NCBI GenBank assembly: GCA_029063695.1
Contig: JAIDNR010000261.1
Coordinates: forward strand, 1-5,863
DNA from: Ruminococcus sp.
GTDB taxonomy: Bacteria > Bacillota > Clostridia > Oscillospirales > Ruminococcaceae
DNA length: 5,863 nucleotides
Reading direction: 5' to 3'
Positions within the stretch are counted from its first letter, which is position 1; every line of letters starts with the position of its first letter. This document shows positions 1 to 5,863 of the stretch, one piece after another. A program made the position numbers and the translations under genes. The notes below the pieces were generated by a model, which saw only the letters and a list, made by a program, of their open reading frames with translations, did not search any database and was not told the origin of the DNA.

Positions 1-74
1 AAATAAATTTACATTTGGCAAACTTATTAATTTCATAATTAAACATTATTATAGTGATAAGAGTTGCCGAAATC
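1..74 (+). promoter_or_regulatory. AT-rich upstream leader, promoter region not resolved
   Basis: This short stretch before the gene is very AT-rich and must contain at least part of its control region. Possible -35 boxes are TTTACA at 8-13 and TTGGCA at 15-20. Possible -10 boxes are CATAAT at 34-39 and TATAGT at 50-55. None of these pair with the usual 16-18 base spacer: TTGGCA to CATAAT is 13, and TTTACA to CATAAT is 20. I therefore do not assign a specific promoter. No upstream gene end, operator palindrome or riboswitch is recognisable. Confidence 0.3.
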
Positions 75-82
75 GGAAAGGA
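75..82 (+). promoter_or_regulatory. Ribosome binding site deciding the start at 91
   Basis: GGAAAGGA at 75-82 is a good Shine-Dalgarno sequence and ends 8 bases before the ATG at 91. The two other in-frame starts fit it badly. The TTG at 64 lies upstream of the site, and the ATG at 82 overlaps it. Starting at 91 also gives a clean signal peptide beginning MKNSKKNYSLKR. Confidence 0.75.
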
Positions 83-90
83 TGAATGTT

Positions 91-201
91 ATGAAAAATT
101 CCAAAAAAAATTATAGCTTAAAAAGAACACTTGCTTTTGTTTCAGCATTATCTATGATAGGCAGTTTTTCACAGACAATAGGTGCTTTTACAGCTCTTGC
201 A
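91..201 (+). other. Sec signal peptide (residues 1-37)
   Basis: The first 12 residues are rich in Lys and Arg. They are followed by a hydrophobic core (LAFVSALSMIGSF) and end with the small-residue site ALA at 35-37, before NDD. This is a typical Sec/signal peptidase I signal of a Gram-positive bacterium. There is no cysteine near the end of the core, so it is not a lipoprotein signal. The mature protein would begin at Asn38. Confidence 0.85.
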
Positions 202-3200
202 AATGACGATATTTCAGCTGTTTCATTAGAAGGCGGCGGTATTATAACAACAGAGCCGAAAACAGAGTCAACAACAGAGTCAACAACAGAGCCGACAACA
301 GAGTCAACAACAGAGCCGACAACAGAGTCAACAACAGAACCGACAGCAGAATCAACAGAAACTACAGATAATAAGTACAGCAAAATTGATGTTGAAATCA
401 CAAATCAATTTAATTTTGATAATGATGTAGAATGCACAGTAAGTGTATTCAAAGAAAATGAAGATATTAATTCAGCTGATGCTTCTGTATTGAATAATGC
501 AAAAGTTAAGGTTGGCGGTTCAAGAAATTCATCAGCTACAATCAGCACCGATTATATTGAAAACGGTAAATACATTGTTGTGATTAAAGCTTCCGGTTTC
601 AAGCCTTTCGTACAGGAAATATCAGACTTTGAAAATATGGTATGTACGCTGAAAGTTACCCTTGGTTTCAATTCTGTATATAATTACACAGACGTATACA
701 AAACAGATGCAAGAGGCAACGAAATATATAACCCCGACGGAGAACATGTAATAGCTAAGGGAGAGGGAGAACACCCCGGAGTTCTTACTATCGGCGACGT
801 AGACGGCAACGGAAAAATAAATAAAGAAGATGAAAAAATTCTTCTTGAGGCTATCGACTATTCTGTCAAAAACAACGGAAGCGTTCAGGAAGAATACAAG
901 TCAATGCAGACTGACCTGAACCATGACAATAAAACAAATCTGGCAGACCTTACAATATTTGCTCAGAGCTTTGTTGATAACAATGGCTGGAACACAGAAG
1001 CAACAACTATTAACAAAGAACTGTCCGAAAAATATAATATTGATTCTGTAAAGAAAGAAACAGTTACCAAAGGCACTGCAAGCAAAGGTGCTTCAATATT
1101 GGATTTACTTTATCAGGCTGAAAATTCAGACAGTGCAGACGGCGAAGAAGAAAATCAGGACAATGAAGAATCTGCACCCAAAACAATGCAGCTGGCAGCA
1201 GTTGATGAAGAAGGAAACGAAGTCCCTGTTTCAGATGACCACCCTGTTGGTTTTGATTTGGAGTTGAAAGATACTGCATTGAAAGGATTCAATTTCGGAA
1301 CAAACGCTGAGGAAGGCTATATCGAGATAGAAACCAATGGCGGTATTGAAAAAGCAAACTTCAGTGAAGAGGCTAATTCTCTCACTGAAAGTAATGTAAT
1401 TGCTACAGTTGACAAATTTGGTAATATTTCAATTGATTTGGGCACACAGATTGCTGTCAAGAGAATTACACTGAAAATCACAAAAGTAAAAAATACTGAC
1501 CTTGCTGAAATCGGAACAGTTAAGTTCCTCAACGGCATGGAAGAACGCATGACAGAACCAGAACCGGATTATCCGACAAATCTTAAAGTTTCACAGCCAA
1601 AGACCGCTAACAAAGATGCAAAAATTACGGCAACATGGGATAAATGTGTTAATATAGAGGGTTATGAATTTGAGGTGTCAACAAGTTCAGCTACCAAGGC
1701 AGACGGAAGCTTTGTTTCAACAATCTCAGGAATACAGAACAACTATGTTACAGATAATACATTTTCACTTCAGTCTGAACACGGAAACTTCAAATTAATC
1801 AAGACCAACACCACATATTATGTGCATGTTCGTACTGTAGCAGATACATATAGAAGTAAATGGTCTGCAACAAGCAAAATTGTTACGAAAGCATTTTCGG
1901 CTCCCGATAAGCCTGATAATGTTAAAGCCGGAGGAGCTTACAAGAGCTTAAGAGTCAGCTGGAGCGCAGATAATACAAACAGCACTACAAATTATGATAT
2001 TTACTGGAGAAGAACAGGTAAAGACGAAAACGAAGAAGCATATAAGTGGAACTCCATTGAAAATATCGGCCAAACAACAAGCTATGAGATTCAAGGTTTA
2101 GAGGACCTTAAAGAGTACGAAGTTTACGTAGTAGGTAAAAATGAACATGGCTCAAGCCCTGAATCAGTGCATGCATCAGCATCAACAACTAATCTTACTC
2201 TTGCTGATATGCCTAATTACAATCTGATTAACCGTGATGCAGAAGGAAAGCCTGGCAAAACACATATTGTTTCCGTTAAGAGATACGGCGGCGAAATGGT
2301 AGAAAGCAAATCTGACGAAGGTTCTGCAAATTCTGCATGGGGTGCTGTTGACGGCGATAAATATTCCTATTACTCAAAGGGTACATGGGACGACGGAGGA
2401 TTTAACGGTATAGGCAACAATGGTCTGACATATACTTTGGACCAGGACTATACAATGGATACCATTGGTATACTTACAACAACAAGTATTGACTATACAA
2501 ACGTAAGATGTTGGGATTCAGACGGCAATTTAGTATATCAGCTTAATGACGCTTATGGTAATCTCACTTCAAAGAAAGTAGATTCAAACGGTAAACCATA
2601 TTACCTTCTCAAGTTGCCGAAGGCAGTAACAGCAAGCAAAGTACAGATTTCACTTGCACGTTATCTTGCATCACCTGTTACTGTTTCGGAAACCTATTTC
2701 TACCACTACGATTCCGCAATGGATGAAATCATGGATTTGTATGTAGATGACCTTCATACAGTTCTTAAGGATTATGTTACTCAGGAAACTATCGATGCTC
2801 TCCGTACAAAAATCAATACTCCTGATACAGTAACAGGCGAATACAATCCCAACAAACCTGCTCTTGAGCGTGAGCTTGCAACAGCTGAAAAGATTCTTAA
2901 TGCTAAGCAAATCAGCCAGGCTGTAGTGATTCACAACGGCATTACCACAAAAGATACAGGACGCAACTTCTCAGGACTGAACGCATGGCAGCCTCTCGGT
3001 GTTACAATCGGTACAAACGAAGAAGTAACAATCTACGTAGGAAGCAATACAAAGAAAACAGGCGAAGGCACAGATTTACGCCTTATCTGCACACAGTACA
3101 ATTCTGAATCAGGTGGTGTATCCCTGGACGGAGCTAACCTCTTAGTCGGAGCAAATACATTCAAGCTCACCAAAGGCAGTATGTCAAATGCTGAAGCAGG

Positions 3201-5712
3201 CGGTGCACTCTATATTCAGTATCAGGGCGACAGCAATTCAAATGTACAGTATTCAGTACGTGTAACAGGCGGTTCGGAAGTTCCGATTCTTGACCTCTAC
3301 AATGTAGAAGATGAAGACGAACGCTGGTACAGAGCATATGATTATATAACAGCTCTTGACAAATACGTTGCAAACATGGAAGCAGAACACAACAGAGTTC
3401 ACAAGGGTGCAAAAACATATGATGGCAAACAGAACACAAAGCTTGATTATGACTATAATAAAAAGACCTGTATCTTGGGTGCTACTGATATTCTCTGCGA
3501 TAAAATGATGTACTCACTTCCCGCACCTCAGGTTCTCGCAGGCTTAGGAAAAGGCTCAACAGAAGAACGTGCTGAAATACTCATCAGGTCAATGTCTTCA
3601 ATGGAAGATATGATGACTCTCTTCTATCAGCACAAAGGTATCAGCCCGGATGCAAGAAACGACGCAGACCGTACTCCAAAACAGCATCTTAATATCCGTT
3701 ATCAGAGAATGTTCTCAGGTGCATTTATGTACGCAGCAGGCAATCATATTGGTATCCAGTATGATTCAGCTCCGGGAATGTTTAATTGCAATGGAGTAAC
3801 ATCTGATGAAAACGGCAAATATGTAAGCGGCAGCTACTTCGGTTGGGGAATCGCTCACGAAATCGGTCACTGCCTCAATGACAACAACTATGTTGTAGCA
3901 GAAATCACAAACAACTACTACTCACTTCTCGCACAGGCACAGGATAAAAACGCAGGTTCGAGACTCAATTACAACAACATTTTCAAGAAGGTAACTTCAG
4001 GTACAAAAGGAAGTGCAGATCAGGGAACACAGCTTGGTATGTACTGGCAGCTCCACCTTGCTTATGATAAGGATTACAACTACAAAACTTATGATACAAA
4101 TAATGAAATCCTTAAAAACCTGTTCTATGCAAGAATGGACACATATTCAAGAACTCCTTCCAGAGCTCCTCAGCCCGGCGGTGTAGCACTTACACTCAGC
4201 GGCGGAACAGACCAGCAGCTTATGCGTCTTGCGTGTGCAGCAGCAGAAAAGAACGTTCTTGAATTCTTTGAACGCTGGGGCAAAACACCCGATGCAGAAA
4301 CAATAAGCTACGCATCACAGTTCGCAAAAGAAACAAGAGCAATCATGTATGCAAACGAGGATTCACGTGTTTATGCAATGAAAGGTGAAGGAAGCTCTTT
4401 GGTAAACGAAGACGGCAGTGCAGTTGCAGTAATAGACAACGTTTCAGTAAAAACCGGTACAGGAATAAATGCAAACAAGGTTAATCTCTCAATCAACGTT
4501 TCAGACAAGATTAATGCAAAAGATATTCTCGGCTACGAAATTATCCGCTGCACTATATCAAACGGAAATGTTAAAGAAGTTCCGATAGGATTTGCAACAA
4601 GCACAAATTTCACAGATACAGTTACATCACTCAACAACCGTACAGTATCTTACAAGGTTACACTTATCGACCAGTATCTCAACCGTTCGGAAGTATTTGC
4701 TACAGATATGGTAAAGGTTCAGCATGATGGCAGTATTGCTAAGAACAACTGGAGCGTCAGTGCAAGCGGTCTTACAGCAGAAGTGATTTCACATGAAGCT
4801 ACAGAAGACGAACTCCCATGCGAAGTAACAATCATTGACCCTGTTACAGCAGTTATCGATGACAGCTTTGAGACAGTTTACGCTCCCAAAGTAAGCAGCG
4901 ACACAGCTGAGATAGTTATGAACTTCAATCAGACATTCACAGTAACAGGAATGAAGTATACAGCAGGCAACACAGAAAATTCTGTGGGCAAGTACAAAGT
5001 TTTTGTAACAGAAAACGGAACAAATTGGATTGAAGTAGCAAACGGCACTTTCAACGGAAGCGGTACGGTTTACTTCTCAAATTCAGACAAAAAGTATGTC
5101 AGCACTTATGATGCAACAGCATTGAAACTTCAGATTCTTGACCAGAATAACCAGAGCATTTCAATTGCAGAACTTGATGTTCTCGGAGTAACAGGCGATA
5201 ACGTTGACTTCCGCAAAGACGGTGAAACAGCAACAGCAGCATTTGGTCTCCTTTCAGAAGATTACAAATACGGCACCGATGCAGACGATGTTATCCGCAA
5301 AGGTTCTTTGGTATTCACAGGTTCTTACAAGGGCAATCCCGCTTACAATGCAGTTATTCTTTTCGATGAAAAAGGCAATATCGTTGGCGGAACAGGTGCT
5401 GAAGATGAGGAAGAAAGCGAAGTTCATCAGATTATTCTGGCTGACGTTCCTGATGACTCATTGATTACAAATGTTACAAACGGCACATGGGTTTACTGGA
5501 TTAATCCTGAAGATATTGACACAATGTCTTGGCCGGAAAAGGTTCGTGTTGAACTTTACAGAGTAAACAATGCTGCTACAAGTGAAGGTCAGCGTATGGT
5601 AAGCGACTCATTGTTTGAAAAAATAGCAGCTAAGGATAAAATGTCCAATATTAAACTCAGTGGCAGCAGAACATTCAATACAGAAGATTCCACAAAAGGC
5701 GATAATGAATAA
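91..5712 (+). CDS. Secreted dockerin-containing M60-family zinc metallopeptidase (mucinase-like)
   Basis: This 1,873-residue protein is predicted to be a secreted protease acting on glycoproteins. The M60 assignment rests on HEIGH at residues 1256-1260, followed after ten residues by Glu1271 in AEITNNYYSLLAQ, which fits the family pattern HEXXHX(8,28)E. M60 enzymes characterised in gut bacteria cleave mucins and other O-glycosylated proteins. Around the catalytic domain are a signal peptide, a Thr/Pro/Glu/Ser linker, a dockerin, FnIII-like domains and F5/8 type C-like domains, each described in its own entry. The gene ends in tandem TAA TAA and is followed by a terminator, so it is probably the last or only gene of its transcript. 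No frameshift or internal stop is seen. There is no LPXTG, S-layer domain, lipobox or C-terminal membrane helix. The family call is strong; the exact substrate and the organism are inferred. Confidence 0.93.
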   Translation: MKNSKKNYSLKRTLAFVSALSMIGSFSQTIGAFTALANDDISAVSLEGGGIITTEPKTESTTESTTEPTTESTTEPTTESTTEPTAESTETTDNKYSKIDVEITNQFNFDNDVECTVSVFKENEDINSADASVLNNAKVKVGGSRNSSATISTDYIENGKYIVVIKASGFKPFVQEISDFENMVCTLKVTLGFNSVYNYTDVYKTDARGNEIYNPDGEHVIAKGEGEHPGVLTIGDVDGNGKINKEDEKILLEAIDYSVKNNGSVQEEYKSMQTDLNHDNKTNLADLTIFAQSFVDNNGWNTEATTINKELSEKYNIDSVKKETVTKGTASKGASILDLLYQAENSDSADGEEENQDNEESAPKTMQLAAVDEEGNEVPVSDDHPVGFDLELKDTALKGFNFGTNAEEGYIEIETNGGIEKANFSEEANSLTESNVIATVDKFGNISIDLGTQIAVKRITLKITKVKNTDLAEIGTVKFLNGMEERMTEPEPDYPTNLKVSQPKTANKDAKITATWDKCVNIEGYEFEVSTSSATKADGSFVSTISGIQNNYVTDNTFSLQSEHGNFKLIKTNTTYYVHVRTVADTYRSKWSATSKIVTKAFSAPDKPDNVKAGGAYKSLRVSWSADNTNSTTNYDIYWRRTGKDENEEAYKWNSIENIGQTTSYEIQGLEDLKEYEVYVVGKNEHGSSPESVHASASTTNLTLADMPNYNLINRDAEGKPGKTHIVSVKRYGGEMVESKSDEGSANSAWGAVDGDKYSYYSKGTWDDGGFNGIGNNGLTYTLDQDYTMDTIGILTTTSIDYTNVRCWDSDGNLVYQLNDAYGNLTSKKVDSNGKPYYLLKLPKAVTASKVQISLARYLASPVTVSETYFYHYDSAMDEIMDLYVDDLHTVLKDYVTQETIDALRTKINTPDTVTGEYNPNKPALERELATAEKILNAKQISQAVVIHNGITTKDTGRNFSGLNAWQPLGVTIGTNEEVTIYVGSNTKKTGEGTDLRLICTQYNSESGGVSLDGANLLVGANTFKLTKGSMSNAEAGGALYIQYQGDSNSNVQYSVRVTGGSEVPILDLYNVEDEDERWYRAYDYITALDKYVANMEAEHNRVHKGAKTYDGKQNTKLDYDYNKKTCILGATDILCDKMMYSLPAPQVLAGLGKGSTEERAEILIRSMSSMEDMMTLFYQHKGISPDARNDADRTPKQHLNIRYQRMFSGAFMYAAGNHIGIQYDSAPGMFNCNGVTSDENGKYVSGSYFGWGIAHEIGHCLNDNNYVVAEITNNYYSLLAQAQDKNAGSRLNYNNIFKKVTSGTKGSADQGTQLGMYWQLHLAYDKDYNYKTYDTNNEILKNLFYARMDTYSRTPSRAPQPGGVALTLSGGTDQQLMRLACAAAEKNVLEFFERWGKTPDAETISYASQFAKETRAIMYANEDSRVYAMKGEGSSLVNEDGSAVAVIDNVSVKTGTGINANKVNLSINVSDKINAKDILGYEIIRCTISNGNVKEVPIGFATSTNFTDTVTSLNNRTVSYKVTLIDQYLNRSEVFATDMVKVQHDGSIAKNNWSVSASGLTAEVISHEATEDELPCEVTIIDPVTAVIDDSFETVYAPKVSSDTAEIVMNFNQTFTVTGMKYTAGNTENSVGKYKVFVTENGTNWIEVANGTFNGSGTVYFSNSDKKYVSTYDATALKLQILDQNNQSISIAELDVLGVTGDNVDFRKDGETATAAFGLLSEDYKYGTDADDVIRKGSLVFTGSYKGNPAYNAVILFDEKGNIVGGTGAEDEEESEVHQIILADVPDDSLITNVTNGTWVYWINPEDIDTMSWPEKVRVELYRVNNAATSEGQRMVSDSLFEKIAAKDKMSNIKLSGSRTFNTEDSTKGDNE
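250..357 (+). repeat. Nine 12-base tandem repeats encoding a TEPT/TEST linker
   Basis: Nine consecutive 12-base units encode four-residue blocks, in order TEPK, TEST, TEST, TEPT, TEST, TEPT, TEST, TEPT and AEST (residues 54-89). From 274 onward TEST and TEPT alternate, so the DNA also has a 24-base period. The copies are near-identical at the base level (ACA GAG TCA ACA or ACA GAG CCG ACA), with small divergence in the last two. At the protein level this is a disordered Thr-rich linker, of the kind often O-glycosylated, separating the signal peptide from the first folded domain. Copy number could change by slippage without breaking the frame. Confidence 0.9.
373..690 (+). other. Small beta-sandwich domain preceding the dockerin (residues ~95-200)
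   Basis: Residues about 95-200 alternate hydrophobic and polar positions, as in a beta-sandwich. The stretch includes NGKYIVVIKASGFKPF, a pattern typical of transthyretin-like or carboxypeptidase-regulatory-like domains, where a Gly-Phe turn follows the strand. It lies directly before the dockerin, with a Tyr/Asp-rich connector between them. It could therefore be an X-module that supports the dockerin, as in XDoc pairs of cellulosome proteins. That pairing is inferred from position and not from a recognised sequence match. Confidence 0.45.
787..981 (+). other. Dockerin domain, two calcium-binding loops (residues ~233-297)
   Basis: Two EF-hand-like dockerin loops are visible. The first is DVDGNGKINKED at 236-247, with ligands D236, D238, N240, N244 and D247. 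The second is DLNHDNKTNLAD at 275-286, with D275, N277, D279, N283 and D286. Each is followed by a helix (KILLEAIDYS and LTIFAQSF). Dockerins bind cohesin modules of scaffoldins and so attach secreted enzymes to a cellulosome-type complex. Loop positions 10 and 11 are Lys-Glu in the first copy and Leu-Ala in the second, so the two halves are not symmetric. The domain is internal, near the N-terminus, and not at the C-terminus where dockerins are more often found. Confidence 0.85.
1186..1548 (+). other. Discoidin-like beta domain (residues ~366-486), preceded by an acidic linker
   Basis: An acidic, Glu/Asp/Asn-rich linker (residues 344-364, bases 1120-1182) leads into a domain of about 120 residues with regular beta-strands. 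It ends in VKRITLKITK...LAEIGTVKFLNG. A terminal strand of this type, with Glu-Ile just before the last strand, is common in discoidin and carbohydrate-binding folds. It may bind glycans, but no binding residues can be named from the sequence alone. Confidence 0.45.
1573..2190 (+). other. Two fibronectin type III-like domains (residues ~495-600 and ~604-700)
   Basis: The first domain opens with YPTNLKVSQP, has the Trp of ATWDKC in the early strand, and closes with TTYYVHVRTVADTYRSKWSA. The second opens with APDKPDNVKAG, has LRVSWSADN and NYDIYWRR, and closes with LKEYEVYVVGKNEHGSSPES. These are the usual FnIII landmarks: an opening Pro, a Trp in strand B, and Tyr-X-Val-X-Val near the end. In extracellular bacterial enzymes they generally act as spacers. 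They connect the dockerin half to the catalytic half. Confidence 0.75.
2203..2712 (+). other. F5/8 type C (CBM32-like) domain (residues ~705-874)
   Basis: Landmarks of a galactose-binding-like discoidin fold are present: SAWGAVDGDKYSYYSKGTW near the start, LTYTLDQDYTMDTIGI in the middle, and ASKVQISLARYL then VSETYFYHYD at the end. Domains of this kind commonly accompany M60 peptidases and often recognise galactose, GalNAc or sialylated glycans. Here it lies N-terminal to the peptidase, separated by a helical segment at residues about 875-940 (bases 2713-2910) that contains YVDDLHTVLKDYVTQETIDAL. Confidence 0.65.
2941..4380 (+). other. Peptidase M60 catalytic domain (residues ~951-1430)
   Basis: The domain begins with a beta region (WQPLGVTIGTNEEVTIYVG) typical of the start of M60 domains. 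The zinc site is GWGIAHEIGHCLND: His1256 and His1260 should bind zinc, Glu1257 should be the catalytic base, and Glu1271 in VVAEITNNYY should be the third ligand. Downstream, QLGMYWQLHLAYD and VLEFFERWGKTPDAE match the helical C-terminal part of the clostridial type of this family, as I remember it. Every expected catalytic residue is present, so the enzyme should be active. Cys1261 directly after the motif is a little unusual. Confidence 0.9.
4435..4722 (+). other. FnIII-like domain after the peptidase (residues ~1449-1544)
   Basis: This stretch is a single beta-sandwich of about 95 residues. It has KVNLSINVSD, LGYEIIRCTI, FATSTNFTDTV and NRTVSYKVTLIDQYLNRSE, which resemble the strand B, C, E and F/G regions of an FnIII or Ig-like fold. 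The final element is the usual Tyr-X-Val strand followed by a loop and an Arg-Ser-Glu turn. It follows directly on the catalytic domain and probably acts as a spacer to the next binding module. Confidence 0.55.
4744..5187 (+). other. C-terminal F5/8 type C-like domain (residues ~1552-1699)
   Basis: The region contains AEIVMNFNQTFTVTGMKYT, KYKVFVTENGTNWIEVANG and ATALKLQILDQNNQSISIAELDVLG. These three pieces correspond to the core strands of an F5/8 type C domain: the hydrophobic strand after the ligand loop, the Tyr-X-Val then Asp/Asn-Gly-X-X-Trp strand, and the closing Ile-Ala-Glu-Leu strand. It is likely a second glycan-binding module, so the peptidase is flanked by discoidin-type domains on both sides. 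Confidence 0.7.
5197..5709 (+). other. C-terminal domain of unknown function (residues ~1703-1873)
   Basis: The last 170 residues match no domain I can name. They look beta-rich at first (GSLVFTGSYKGNPAYNAVIL), then carry an acidic loop (GAEDEEESEVHQ). A region with Trp and Pro follows (GTWVYWINPEDIDTMSWPEK), leading to VRVELYRVNN. The tail after about residue 1850 is polar, ending in STKGDNE, with no membrane anchor or sorting signal. It may be a further binding or stabilising module. Confidence 0.4.
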
Positions 5713-5758
5713 TAATGCAGCTTAAAGAGAGTAAATAAGTAAAACCGAATCAAAAACG

Positions 5759-5793
5759 AAACAGACTCTGTTTATAACAGAGTCTGTTTTATT
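5759..5793 (+). terminator. Intrinsic terminator of the peptidase gene
   Basis: AAACAGACTCTG at 5759-5770 pairs perfectly with CAGAGTCTGTTT at 5778-5789, a 12-base-pair stem around a 7-base loop whose ends can also pair. It is followed by TTTTATT at 5787-5793. It starts about 45 bases after the stop codon. The reverse strand also leaves the stem into T-rich DNA, so it may work in both directions. Confidence 0.85.
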
Positions 5794-5803
5794 GTGCAAC
5801 GAA

Positions 5804-5826
5804 AACCCCCAGTTTTACTGGGGGTT
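5804..5826 (-). terminator. Second hairpin, likely terminator of a convergent gene off the right edge
   Basis: AACCCCCAGT at 5804-5813 pairs perfectly with ACTGGGGGTT at 5817-5826 around a 3-base loop. On the + strand no T-run follows. On the - strand the stem is followed by TTTTCGTT (counting its last paired bases), which is the expected order for an intrinsic terminator reading leftwards. This suggests a gene entering from the right in the opposite direction, although none of its coding sequence can be identified here. It could alternatively be a dispersed palindromic repeat. Confidence 0.5.
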
Positions 5827-5863
5827 CAAAAAAGCTTTAGCTATGGGTAGAAAAATAAGACCT

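Noticed and set aside
64..90. Upstream starts TTG at 64 and ATG at 82, in frame with the gene
   Set aside because: The TTG lies upstream of the Shine-Dalgarno site, and the ATG at 82 overlaps it. The ATG at 91 has ideal spacing and gives a normal signal peptide.
250..357. CRISPR-like array
   Set aside because: Units are only 12 bases, directly adjacent with no unique spacers, and keep the reading frame. This is a protein linker repeat.
111..401. Antisense open frame of 96 codons over the repeat region
   Set aside because: Its Val/Asp/Ser repeat is just the reverse complement of the ACA/GAG/TCA repeat. It has no ribosome binding site or recognisable domain.
1064..3439. Antisense open frames at 1064-1279, 1317-1550, 2671-2934 and 3167-3439
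   Set aside because: All lie inside the large gene and are short and low-complexity or hydrophobic by chance. The + strand frame over them encodes well-patterned protein domains.
5204..5464. Overlapping + strand open frame of 86 codons
   Set aside because: It lies in another frame inside the C-terminal domain. Its Gln-rich start derives from the GCA/ACA codons of the real frame, and no start context supports it.
5640..5712. LPXTG sorting signal or C-terminal membrane anchor
   Set aside because: The C-terminus is polar (ending STKGDNE), with no LPXTG-like motif, hydrophobic helix or basic tail.
5827..5863. End of a convergent coding sequence on the - strand
   Set aside because: All three reverse frames hit stops within or shortly after this stretch, and the fragments are too short to recognise. 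I inferred a convergent gene only from terminator orientation.

Overview
The window holds one very large gene on the + strand, read from 91 to 5712 (1,873 residues), with a short AT-rich leader before it and a 150-base intergenic tail after it. The product is a secreted, multidomain M60-family (enhancin/mucinase-like) zinc metallopeptidase that also carries a dockerin. AT-rich DNA, a Gram-positive style signal peptide, a purine-rich Shine-Dalgarno site and a dockerin with two calcium loops together suggest a gut or rumen Ruminococcus-like member of the Oscillospiraceae (Clostridia). The genus is inferred from these traits only.

Layout of the protein (residues numbered from the ATG at 91): signal peptide 1-37; Thr/Glu/Pro/Ser repeat linker about 54-89; small beta domain about 95-200; dockerin about 233-297; acidic linker 344-364; discoidin-like beta domain about 366-486; two fibronectin type III-like domains about 495-600 and 604-700; F5/8 type C (CBM32-like) domain about 705-874; helical segment about 875-940; M60 peptidase about 951-1430, with the zinc site HEIGH at 1256-1260 and Glu1271; FnIII-like domain about 1449-1544; second F5/8 type C-like domain about 1552-1699; and an unrecognised C-terminal domain about 1703-1873.

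The domains make sense together. The M60 domain would cut glycosylated proteins such as mucins, the discoidin and FnIII modules would bind or space glycan ligands, and the dockerin would attach the enzyme to a cohesin-bearing scaffoldin. No sortase motif, S-layer domain, lipobox or C-terminal membrane anchor is visible, so cohesin binding is the only evident means of retention. The combination of a cellulosome-type plug with a mucinase-type protease is the most interesting point in the window.

Downstream, a strong hairpin with a T-run ends the gene. A second perfect hairpin about 15 bases further on is best read as a terminator for a convergent gene lying beyond the right edge. No other gene, RNA gene, CRISPR array or complete mobile element is supported.
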